Positions 8,468 through 15,858 of a DNA stretch of 64,000 nt are shown one piece after another. The stretch spans positions 3,518,270 to 3,582,269 of the forward strand of contig NC_018868.3 of the NCBI RefSeq assembly GCF_000305785.2, given 5' to 3'. A program made the position numbers and the translations under genes. This stretch comes from Simiduia agarivorans SA1 = DSM 21679 (GTDB lineage Bacteria > Pseudomonadota > Gammaproteobacteria > Pseudomonadales > Cellvibrionaceae). The notes under the pieces are model-generated. The model was not told where the DNA came from. It ran no database searches and was given only the letters and a program-made list of their open reading frames with translations. Each line of letters opens with the position of its first letter. Positions within the stretch are counted from its first letter, which is position 1.

Positions 8468-8988
8468 AAAACCAGAAGCTTGAGCAAAAGCTGTCTGATG
8501 AAGTGATGGCTTTTATCGGCAACCGAAAAAGTCTGCATCTGGCCAGCATTGCGCCTGCGGGTGAGCCCTATGCCAGTTATGCGCCCTTTGCCATCGGCGA
8601 TGAATGCCTGTATGTGTTGCTATCAGAAATCGCATTGCACGCCGTTAATCTGCAGGCCAATCCACGCGCATCCGTATTGATCGTGGAAGATGAAGATTCC
8701 GCGCCGGAATTGTTCGCCCGTATCCGCGTGAATTACAGCGTGCAAGCGGAACTGATTGCCCACGGCGCACCGGATTGGGATGTCGGTGTGGCGGCATTGG
8801 TTGCCCGCCACGGCGAGCGATCCAAAAACCTGAGTGAATTGGCGGACTTCAGGCTGTTCCGGCTAAAACCTTTGGGTGGTCGTTACGTCAAAGGGTTCGG
8901 CCGTGCTTACCAGTTGGCGGGCAATACGCTGGCGGGCGAGTCTATCGATCATCTGCGCGATGGTCATAAAAAACGGGAAGTGGCTTAG
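8464..8988 (+). CDS. hutZ: HugZ/HutZ-family heme oxygenase-like protein
   Basis: A 174-residue split-barrel (pyridoxamine-phosphate-oxidase-like) protein. Members of this family bind heme and degrade it to release iron. Seen here are the N-terminal FIGNRKSLHLASIAPAGEPY strand pair, the central NPRASVLIVEDED segment, and the C-terminal LGGRYVKGFGRAYQL followed by a His-containing tail (IDHLRDGHKK) that could supply a heme ligand. It is translationally coupled to hutX through an ATGA overlap and ends in a 4-bp convergent overlap with the next gene. It completes the route from surface receptor to iron release. Confidence 0.87.
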   Translation: MKNQKLEQKLSDEVMAFIGNRKSLHLASIAPAGEPYASYAPFAIGDECLYVLLSEIALHAVNLQANPRASVLIVEDEDSAPELFARIRVNYSVQAELIAHGAPDWDVGVAALVARHGERSKNLSELADFRLFRLKPLGGRYVKGFGRAYQLAGNTLAGESIDHLRDGHKKREVA

Positions 8989-9833
8989 ATTTTTGGCGCG
9001 CCGGTGCTGTCGTTATCGCCAGAGGATTGGGCAACGGATTGTCCTGAGTTGTCCAGTCCTTGTAGCTTTTCAGAGGTGACTTCCCAGTCCTCCATGCCAT
9101 AACGCATTAATATGCGCTGTAGCTCACCGCCGGCACGCAACGCTTTGATTCCCTCGTCCATCATGCGTGCGTGTCGCTCACCCTCAGGGCCTGGCGTGAA
9201 GCCGATATAAACCGGGGTGTAAACGCCTGTGGATGAAAGACTGATCTGCTCGGCAATATCCAACGCCTTAACTTTATGTTGCGCTACATAACGATTTTCC
9301 AAAATCACATCAATGCGCCGTGATAACAGCATGAGCAGTAGCGATTCGAGCGCGGCCTCATGATAAAGCACTTCAACATTGTCTGAGTGCTCAGCGAGAA
9401 ACTGGTCAATCTCTCCGCCATTGTCATAGGTATAGTGGGTGATGACGCCGATGCGTTTACCTTTGAGACTGTCTGTGCCCTGGTAATCCAACGGCTCCAG
9501 TCTGCGGGTTATAATGACGGTTTCATCATAGCCAAGCATCTGCTCACCAATGACAGTACCGTGCGTCTGTTGGCGTGTGACTGCCAGAGCGCCGTCAACC
9601 ACACCTTGTAAACTGAATTCCAGCGCCCTGCGCCAGGGAAGGTTAATATACTTTACCTTGATATTCTGTTTTTCGTACAACGCGCGCGCAACGTCAACCA
9701 TGTAGCCTTCCCTCGATGAGTCAGGTACGCAGTTATAAGGGCACCAAGGGTCGGCAGCGAGCGTTAAGGTGGTATCGTCCTCGCTGCTGGCTGCGAATGC
9801 AATAAAGAGAAGAGCAAAACAGATCAGGCGCAT
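8985..9833 (-). CDS. Orphan periplasmic substrate-binding protein (SBP family 3)
   Basis: A 282-residue protein with a signal peptide (MRLICFALLFIAFAA) and a type 3 periplasmic solute-binding fold (PF00497-like). The opening LTLAADPWCPYNC, then GYMVDVARALYEKQNI and LPWRRALEFSLQGVVDGALAV, match the amino-acid/opine-binding family and the shorter transporter-substrate-binding-domain proteins seen alone in marine gammaproteobacteria. No permease or ATPase gene is adjacent, so it may serve a distant transporter or act as a periplasmic sensor. It has cysteines near the start of the mature protein. The ligand is unknown. Confidence 0.75.
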   Translation of the reverse strand: MRLICFALLFIAFAASSEDDTTLTLAADPWCPYNCVPDSSREGYMVDVARALYEKQNIKVKYINLPWRRALEFSLQGVVDGALAVTRQQTHGTVIGEQMLGYDETVIITRRLEPLDYQGTDSLKGKRIGVITHYTYDNGGEIDQFLAEHSDNVEVLYHEAALESLLLMLLSRRIDVILENRYVAQHKVKALDIAEQISLSSTGVYTPVYIGFTPGPEGERHARMMDEGIKALRAGGELQRILMRYGMEDWEVTSEKLQGLDNSGQSVAQSSGDNDSTGAPKI

Positions 9834-9924
9834 GGTATTTGGATGACGAAGAAACTCTCTTTACTATAGCCACTGTACCGGATTGATCAATACGACGACT
9901 TTCCGAAGATTTCACTGACGACTG

Positions 9925-10629
9925 CTACCAATCTACCGTTTGCCCGTTCCAGTCCACAAAACTTAACGTACCATCCAGTCTTTGTTGTTGCGCTACCTCG
10001 AGCAGCCTGCCGGCTACAAACGATGGGCTGAACAATTTGTGTTCAGGTACGTTTGCCTGAAAAGGCTCTGAAAGTCTGGTATCGGTTGTCCCCGGATGAA
10101 AGGCAATCAACTTGACCCCTTTTGCGCGCCGCGCCAATTCGATCGCGGCGGTTTGCAGCATCATGTTCAGTGCCGCTTTGCTGGCGCGGTAGCTGTACCA
10201 CCCGCCCAGACGATTATCGCCAATGGAACCCACGCGCGCGCTCAATACACTGACCCGGCAATCCGCTTGTTTCTGTAGCAACGGCAATAGCGCTTGCAAC
10301 CAGGCCAGGGGCAGCCAGGTGTTGGCAGCAAACACGGCCTGAGTGCTGGCACTGCACAAATCTTCGAGGCGTTTTTCGGGTTTGATTGTCTCTGTGTGTA
10401 ACACGCCAGTGGCGATGATCAGGTGGCGCACGGGTTTGTCATCGATACTGTTCACCAGGTTTTTTGCCACCCGGTGAATGGACACCTCATCATCGCGGAA
10501 CACGCGGTGATGGTCGCTCGCCTGATTTGATCGGGACAAGGTCCAGACCTGGTGCTGGGTGCTTTTTAGTTGCTGTACGCAGGCGGCGCCGATGCCACCA
10601 TTGCTGCCGATAACAATGGCCTGATGCAT
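9925..10629 (-). CDS. Short-chain dehydrogenase/reductase (SDR)
   Basis: A 234-residue classical SDR. It has the nucleotide-binding motif GSNGGIGAA at residues 8-16, an LIIATGVLH stretch in the NNAG position, and the active-site YRASKAALN (Tyr and Lys of YxxxK), preceded by the catalytic-region Ser in VLSARVGS. The C-terminal GTLSFVDWNGQTVDW ending resembles CsgA-like cell-signalling SDRs. It probably uses NAD(P)H. It is 12 bp downstream of the DCC-family gene in the leftward run 11489-9925. That run sits divergent from photolyases and could be part of a light or stress response, which is inference only. Confidence 0.82.
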   Translation of the reverse strand: MHQAIVIGSNGGIGAACVQQLKSTQHQVWTLSRSNQASDHHRVFRDDEVSIHRVAKNLVNSIDDKPVRHLIIATGVLHTETIKPEKRLEDLCSASTQAVFAANTWLPLAWLQALLPLLQKQADCRVSVLSARVGSIGDNRLGGWYSYRASKAALNMMLQTAAIELARRAKGVKLIAFHPGTTDTRLSEPFQANVPEHKLFSPSFVAGRLLEVAQQQRLDGTLSFVDWNGQTVDW

Positions 10630-10641
10630 AGTGTGAATTCT

Positions 10642-11061
10642 CTAATTTTTATCGCACACACGGGTGCTGAGATTGCAGTTTTCACAGCGTGCCTGACCGG
10701 TCAGCCAATAGGAGATGTGATAACGGTGGCGCGCAAACAGGCGATAGGCGATATCGGCCAGCGGCCGTATTAACGGCAGCCGCAGCAGACGGAATAGCCG
10801 GTTGCCTACCAGCGCCCAGGCGTGAGCGGTGACGTCCAGGCCATAAATCATCTGCCCGTTTTCCAGTTGCCCATGCAACACTGCGTTGGCCGAAGCCGGA
10901 TCGACGTGCGGATAACGCACGCCGAAATCCGGCTGGTGGATATCCTCAAAGGCTAACCGCTGTTGCTCGTCTTTGGCTTTCAACAGGTGCATTTCTTTGA
11001 CGCACAGGGGGCAGTAGCTGTCAAAGAACAGGGTCAGATGGGGACGTGGTTTTTCGATCAT
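10642..11061 (-). CDS. DCC-family (DUF393) thiol-disulfide oxidoreductase-like protein
   Basis: The start is set at the ATG at 11061-11059, giving 139 residues beginning MIEKPRPHLTLFFDS. The longer frame upstream runs through the DUF3429 gene. The thioredoxin-like DUF393 hallmark is present: an N-terminal strand followed by FFDSYCPLCVKEM with a CxxC pair, then a C-terminal NRLFRLLRLPLIRPLADIAYRLFARHRY helix. Two more cysteines lie in CENCN near the end. Such genes are often found beside photolyase and DUF3429 genes, as here. It overlaps the upstream DUF3429 gene by 4 bp. The biochemical role of the family is unclear. Confidence 0.82.
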   Translation of the reverse strand: MIEKPRPHLTLFFDSYCPLCVKEMHLLKAKDEQQRLAFEDIHQPDFGVRYPHVDPASANAVLHGQLENGQMIYGLDVTAHAWALVGNRLFRLLRLPLIRPLADIAYRLFARHRYHISYWLTGQARCENCNLSTRVCDKN

Positions 11062-11489
11062 GGTAATACCGTCAGTTGAACGCCGAGTAAGCAGGCGATG
11101 ACCGTCCCAGTCGCGCGACGGCGCAGCCGCAGGTAATTCTCGGTGCGCTTGAGTACTTGCCGTTCCGTCAGGTAAATCGCCCCGAAGATCAGTGCCATGC
11201 CCATAGGCCACAGTACGGGTTGCCATACCCCCAGAACCCAGGCGCAGAGCGTCAACAGGTTTGAACCGATGAGGACGCCGGGAGCCTGATCGGGCCGCCA
11301 CAGGGTGCCTGCCATAAAGCTGGCAATGGCCAGACTGTAGCCGGCAAGCCAGCTTAGGGGTGATATGCCCAACGGCTGCCAATCAGGCATTAATGTGTGC
11401 AGCAGGCCAAGTCCCAAGAACGGCAGAATGCCTGCCAACGTCAGCGCGGCCACCGTGCGGGAAGGGCTGAAAGGGGTTGATTGGTTCAT
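11058..11489 (-). CDS. DUF3429 family membrane protein
   Basis: A 143-residue protein with four hydrophobic helices (about 15-33, 43-60, 72-88 and 92-108) and a basic stretch LKRTENYLRLRRRAT before a final helix. The helix pattern, LLHTLMPDWQ segment and length fit the DUF3429 family, small inner-membrane proteins of unknown function. It is transcribed divergently from the photolyase pair with 86 bp between starts and is coupled to the DCC gene by a 4-bp overlap. No catalytic residues can be named. Confidence 0.72.
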   Translation of the reverse strand: MNQSTPFSPSRTVAALTLAGILPFLGLGLLHTLMPDWQPLGISPLSWLAGYSLAIASFMAGTLWRPDQAPGVLIGSNLLTLCAWVLGVWQPVLWPMGMALIFGAIYLTERQVLKRTENYLRLRRRATGTVIACLLGVQLTVLP

Positions 11490-11575
11490 GCCAGTGTTAC
11501 GTCCTCGGCCTATGTTCGGATCTGGAGCGGCCAGCCTTGCGTAGATAACGGGACTTAGTCAGCAGGATTTTTTCA

Positions 11576-12877
11576 ATGCCCTCGGTTTCGCTTCACTGGT
11601 TCATCAATGATCTGCGTCTGGCCGATAACCCCGCCTTGTGCCGGGCGGCCATGGCTGATCGATTGATATGCCTTTACGTAATAGATCCGCGCTGGTTCCG
11701 ACCCGGTCGCCAGCAATTGCCGTCGATGGGTGAAAAGCGGCGCACGTTTCTGTTGCAGTCACTGGCCGATCTGGATCGCCGGCTGCGCGCACTGGGGCAA
11801 CAGCTGTTGGTGTTAGAGGGGCACCCTGAATCGTTGATTCCGGAGTTGGTGCGGCGCTATCGCGTCAATCGCCTGACCGTGAATGAAGTGTGCACAGTGA
11901 ACGAGTACCGAACGCTGGCCAGCATCGACAATGCCTGTCACGCGTTGGTGGTGGATACCTTCGCCGGTAATCAGTTGCTGTCGTCGAGATACCGGGGCCA
12001 CCGGGAATTTCCACTGGGGTTCAGTCAGTTCCGCAAACAGGTTGAACCGCTGGAATGTCGCCCAATCATGGCAGCGCCGCCCAGTTTACCTGCTACGCCG
12101 CTGCCACGCACGCAACCGGTCAGTCTGGCGAGTCCTGGTTCTGGTGCATTTGCCGGTGGCGAGACGTTTGCACAAGTTCAGCTCGGTAAAGTCTTTGATG
12201 GCATGCTGCCGCGTCGTTACAAAAGCAATCGGGATGCGCTGGATCAATGGGATGGGTCGACCAAGCTATCGCCCTGGCTCGCGCTGGGTTGCATCAGCCC
12301 CGTGCAAGTGTGGTGGCGCCTGCTGCACTGGCAGGACACCCATGGGTTTTGTGAGTCGAGTTATTGGGTAGGTTTCGAGTTGTTGTGGCGGGAATTTTTC
12401 CACCATCTTGCGCGCGAGCAGGGCACGACACTGTTCCGTTTTGGCGGGATGCGTAATAAAAGGCCTCTCACCAGTTTTTATCCGTCCAGATTCAAAGCTT
12501 GGTGTGAAGGATCGACGCCCGAGCCGCTAGTCAATGCCATCATGAAACAATTGCGTTGCAGCGGATTTATCAGTAACCGGGCACGACAAATTGCCGCCAG
12601 CTATCTGGTTAACGAACTGGCGGTGGATTGGCGTTACGGCGCGGCCTGGTTCGAGTATCAGTTAATTGACTATGATGCCGCGGTGAACTGGGGCAACTGG
12701 CAATACATTGCCGGTGTGGGTGTGGATCCGCGTGGGGGTAGACGGTTCAATATGGATATTCAGCGTGCGCGCTTTGATCCGGACGGCGAGTATGTTGCCC
12801 GGTGGTCTGGACGGGTTGGCATAGCCGGTGAGCGCCCGGTAGAAGCCATCGCGCATGACTATGTGGGCTGGCCATGA
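11576..12877 (+). CDS. DASH-family cryptochrome/photolyase
   Basis: A 433-residue flavoprotein of the CRY-DASH group. DASH proteins bind FAD and a folate antenna, and repair cyclobutane dimers mainly in single-stranded DNA. The N-terminal alpha/beta domain begins SVSLHWFINDLRLADNPAL. The FAD-binding helical domain contains KLSPWLALGCISP, ELLWREFFHHLA, ARQIAASYLVNELAVDWRYG and NWGNWQYIAGVGVDPRGG, the last being close to the DASH consensus NWGNW-x-Y-x-AGVG-x-DPR. It is the first gene of a two-gene operon, and its stop overlaps the next start by 4 bp. Confidence 0.92.
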   Translation: MPSVSLHWFINDLRLADNPALCRAAMADRLICLYVIDPRWFRPGRQQLPSMGEKRRTFLLQSLADLDRRLRALGQQLLVLEGHPESLIPELVRRYRVNRLTVNEVCTVNEYRTLASIDNACHALVVDTFAGNQLLSSRYRGHREFPLGFSQFRKQVEPLECRPIMAAPPSLPATPLPRTQPVSLASPGSGAFAGGETFAQVQLGKVFDGMLPRRYKSNRDALDQWDGSTKLSPWLALGCISPVQVWWRLLHWQDTHGFCESSYWVGFELLWREFFHHLAREQGTTLFRFGGMRNKRPLTSFYPSRFKAWCEGSTPEPLVNAIMKQLRCSGFISNRARQIAASYLVNELAVDWRYGAAWFEYQLIDYDAAVNWGNWQYIAGVGVDPRGGRRFNMDIQRARFDPDGEYVARWSGRVGIAGERPVEAIAHDYVGWP

Positions 12878-14421
12878 ACGCGCGCGAATTGCGATTGGTG
12901 CTGGGCGATCAACTTAATGCCGAGCACAGTTGGTTTCGCACGCGCGATCCCGAGGTGGTATATCTGATTGCCGAACTGCACCAGGAAGCGGGTTACGTAC
13001 GCCACCATGTGCAAAAAGTCTGTGCGTTTTTTGCGGCGATGGAATGCTTTGCGCATGCGCTGGCACAAGCCGGTCACAGGGTCATCTACCTGACGCTTGA
13101 TGATACCGTGCACTACCAGGATCTGCCGTCCCTGATCCGGGCCAAGACCGAGGAGTTATCGGTCCGCGAGTTCCGATACCAGCAGCCGGACGAGTACCGG
13201 CTTGCCCGGCAGCTGGACACGCTCTCCTTGTGCGGGGTAACCATCCACTGTGTGGATTCAGAGCATTTTTACATTCCTCACAGCGAGCTGAAGCGTTATG
13301 CCCGGGCGGGTGAGCGCAAACAGATGGAGGCGTTTTACCGGCGCATGCGCACCGAGCATCAACTGTTGATGGAGGGTGACAAACCACTCGGTGGACGCTG
13401 GAATTATGATCAGGAAAATCGCCAGTCGTTGAGCGCTAAGGCGCTGCAATCGGTGCCGGCACCGAAACTGTTTTCCAACCCGGTTGCACCTATTTTGTCG
13501 CGGCTGGCGCGGCATGGCATAGACACAATGGGCGTCGCACAGGAAGATCTTGTGTGGCCCGTGACCCGCGCGCAGGCGCGCGAACTACTCGCGTTTTTCT
13601 GCCAATACCTATTGCCGGATTTTGGTCGCTATCAGGATGCCATGACCCATCAATCGGCGCACGGATGGAGCTTGTACCATTCGCGCCTGTCCTTTGCGCT
13701 CAATGCAAAAATGCTCAGCCCGCGGCGGGTCATTGAAGCCGCTATCGCAGCCTGGCGTGCGAACCCCGATGGCATCGACCTCGCCCAGATCGAGGGTTTT
13801 GTCCGGCAGATTCTGGGTTGGCGGGAATTTGTGCGGGTGATTTACTGGGCCAACATGCCAGACTATCGCGCGCTCAATGCCCTGGGCGCCACGCGCCCGC
13901 TGCCCAGTTGGTTCTGGACCGGCAACACCCACATGCTGTGTATGAAGGAGGCTATCGGCCAATCCTTAACCCATGCGTATGCCCACCACATTCAACGGCT
14001 GATGATCATTGGTAATTTTTCCCTGCTCGTGGGATTAGACCCAGCGCCTCTGGACGACTGGTACCTTGGCGTTTATGTGGATGCGATTGAGTGGGTTGAA
14101 CTGCCTAATACCCGTGGCATGAGCCAATTCGCCGATGGTGGCATCGTAGGATCAAAACCTTATGCAGCCGGCGGTGCCTACGTCAACAGAATGAGCGACT
14201 ATTGCCGTACTTGCCGCTATAAGGTGAAGGAAAAAACCGGCGAGGATGCCTGCCCATTGAACAGTCTGTATTGGCATTTTCTCGAACGTCACAAACAAAC
14301 TCTCGGCAATAACCGGCGCTTGGCGTTGACCTACGCCAATTGGCGGAAACAATCTGCCGAGGCGCAGCAAGCAATACTCCATCGTGCGGAAACCTTACTG
14401 GCAGACCTGGAAAAACTGTAG
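12874..14421 (+). CDS. Iron-sulfur bacterial cryptochrome/photolyase (FeS-BCP, PhrB-like)
   Basis: A 515-residue photolyase of the FeS-BCP class, which repairs (6-4) photoproducts using FAD, a ribolumazine antenna and a [4Fe-4S] cluster. The N-terminal LRLVLGDQLN is typical of the class. The cluster ligands appear as Cys356 (in NTHMLCMKE), Cys444 and Cys447 (YCRTCRY) and Cys460 (DACPLN). Their spacing (88, 3, 13) equals that recalled for the four cluster cysteines of Agrobacterium PhrB. Conserved LPNTRGMSQFADGG and SLYWHFLERH segments are also present. It is translationally coupled to the DASH gene. Confidence 0.93.
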   Translation: MNARELRLVLGDQLNAEHSWFRTRDPEVVYLIAELHQEAGYVRHHVQKVCAFFAAMECFAHALAQAGHRVIYLTLDDTVHYQDLPSLIRAKTEELSVREFRYQQPDEYRLARQLDTLSLCGVTIHCVDSEHFYIPHSELKRYARAGERKQMEAFYRRMRTEHQLLMEGDKPLGGRWNYDQENRQSLSAKALQSVPAPKLFSNPVAPILSRLARHGIDTMGVAQEDLVWPVTRAQARELLAFFCQYLLPDFGRYQDAMTHQSAHGWSLYHSRLSFALNAKMLSPRRVIEAAIAAWRANPDGIDLAQIEGFVRQILGWREFVRVIYWANMPDYRALNALGATRPLPSWFWTGNTHMLCMKEAIGQSLTHAYAHHIQRLMIIGNFSLLVGLDPAPLDDWYLGVYVDAIEWVELPNTRGMSQFADGGIVGSKPYAAGGAYVNRMSDYCRTCRYKVKEKTGEDACPLNSLYWHFLERHKQTLGNNRRLALTYANWRKQSAEAQQAILHRAETLLADLEKL

Positions 14422-14425
14422 GGCT

Positions 14426-15181
14426 TCATGGCGTTGATTTTCCGCTTTGTAGCCGGATGCGTTCGCGCGCCACGGCCGCCCACAGGCGCGCTGTAAGCTG
14501 GGGTTGCGATAACAATAAATCGCTGGAAAACACCAGATACCAGTCTTCGGTCATAAAGGGAATAGGAAGCACTTTCACCTGCTTTTCTATGCCCAGGGAT
14601 TGAAGATTCTTGAATCCGATTTCTTTTTGCACCACGTAGCCTGGCAGCCGGTTTTTGGAAACCAGTAACAAACCTTTGTCGGGCGGGCTGTCGAACGCGA
14701 ATGCGTTGAGGCTGCGCAGTTTTTCGCTGCTGGCGTAGCCAAGCGGTGAGGCCATGCCACCCTCGAGATGGCTGAACTGCTTACCGTCCCACTGGACCGG
14801 CGACCGGGCCGGTAGCATGATCAGGTATTCACCTTGCCAGATTCGCCGTTGACGATCCACCTTGCCGGCAGCGTTCAGTGGATAGGCAAACCGTGCTTGC
14901 CGGTCTTGGTTCCAGACCAATGCCAGCGCGCCGTCAATTCCTCCTTGTTCGACCATGGTCAGACAGCGCTTCCAGGGCAGGGGGTGGTAGTGCACCGCTA
15001 TGCCGGCTTGCTCGCTGGCGCGGTTGACTAATTCGATCAGCATTCCGGTACTGTCAGAAAGGATATAAGGCGAGTTATCCCGGTTCTCAAAACAGAGATT
15101 AACTGAAGCCTCTGCGTTTACTGCAATAGGCAAGACGGTCAGCATTACGCCGAGCAAGAGAGCAGTAGACGTTTTAGGCAT
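14426..15181 (-). CDS. Orphan periplasmic substrate-binding protein (SBP family 3)
   Basis: A 251-residue secreted protein: a signal peptide (residues 1-24, LLLGVMLTVLPIAVNAEA) followed by a type 3 solute-binding fold. Diagnostic segments are NLCFENRDNSPYILSD, GMLIELVNRASEQAGI, YHPLPWKRCLTMVEQGGIDG and EDWYLVFSSD near the end. Domain layout resembles the binding protein at 8985-9833, with the same LPW-R/K-R-x-L motif before the hinge, but overall identity looks low. No transport partners lie nearby. Its stop is 4 bp from the convergent photolyase gene. The ligand is unknown. Confidence 0.75.
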   Translation of the reverse strand: MPKTSTALLLGVMLTVLPIAVNAEASVNLCFENRDNSPYILSDSTGMLIELVNRASEQAGIAVHYHPLPWKRCLTMVEQGGIDGALALVWNQDRQARFAYPLNAAGKVDRQRRIWQGEYLIMLPARSPVQWDGKQFSHLEGGMASPLGYASSEKLRSLNAFAFDSPPDKGLLLVSKNRLPGYVVQKEIGFKNLQSLGIEKQVKVLPIPFMTEDWYLVFSSDLLLSQPQLTARLWAAVARERIRLQSGKSTP

Positions 15182-15351
15182 TAATCACTCATTCAAAGGT
15201 CAGAAACGGCAATGGTAATTGAGAGTTTAGTTCAAAACGACGCAACCGGGGATTAGATCGCTTTCTCTAACCAATGAGAGGTTAATGACCAACCGGTATT
15301 TCGATTGGGAAGGTGTTTGCACTATAGTAAAAAACCAAGGAGAGGTGTGCT

Positions 15352-15708
15352 ATGCAGGGTAAGCGTTCGTTGATTGGTCTTTGTCTGTTGCCGGCGATTG
15401 CACTCGGCGGGCAGATCGCAGATATGAGCGTTCAGACGCAACCGTTGGATGAGCATTGCAATCAATTTTTCAGCCCGGAAGTACGGCAAAGCGAAGCGCG
15501 TATGGCGGGTGGAGGAATCATTTGCGTTAAAGGTGAGCGGATCGTCCAGCCGGCGTCGGAACCACAGCCCGGGAACGACAATGCCATCGACAGTCAATTG
15601 CGTGAACTGCGCGAATTGCCCGCAACATCCTCAGGTAAGCGGCGTTGTCAGTCTGGTCGTAAGCAGCGTGTATCACCTGAAAATGAAACGGTTTCACCGC
15701 CGGCATAA
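15352..15708 (+). CDS. Small secreted hypothetical protein
   Basis: A 118-residue protein I do not recognise. An excellent ribosome site (AAGGAGAGG, 7 bases before ATG) and a TATAGT -10-like hexamer at 15323-15328 support expression. Residues 1-20 (basic KR, then LIGLCLLPAIALGG) look like a signal peptide. The mature part has three Cys and is otherwise polar, rich in Glu, Ser, Arg and Pro towards the end, without an obvious fold. It shares the terminator-like hairpin at 15752-15773 with the convergent TonB receptor gene. Confidence 0.5.
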   Translation: MQGKRSLIGLCLLPAIALGGQIADMSVQTQPLDEHCNQFFSPEVRQSEARMAGGGIICVKGERIVQPASEPQPGNDNAIDSQLRELRELPATSSGKRRCQSGRKQRVSPENETVSPPA

Positions 15709-15751
15709 CGTGCAGTGGCAGCAGTGAGCGCATTCATTGTTTTCAAGAAAA

Positions 15752-15773
15752 AGGCCGCCCGTTAAGGCGGCTT
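15752..15773 (-). terminator. Rho-independent terminator of the TonB receptor gene
   Basis: Perfect arms GCCGCC (15754-15759) and GGCGGC (15766-15771), extended by two pairs, enclose CGTTAA. Read on the minus strand the stem is followed by CTTTTTCTT. It lies about 85 nt past the receptor stop. It may also stop the convergent small gene weakly, since the plus-strand T-run is poor. Confidence 0.75.
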
Positions 15774-15858
15774 CACGCATATATCACCATATGCCAAGAG
15801 AGGGAACGCAGGTTCCCGCTAGAGAGCCGACCGCGTGCGCGGCCGGTGATCACTGAAG

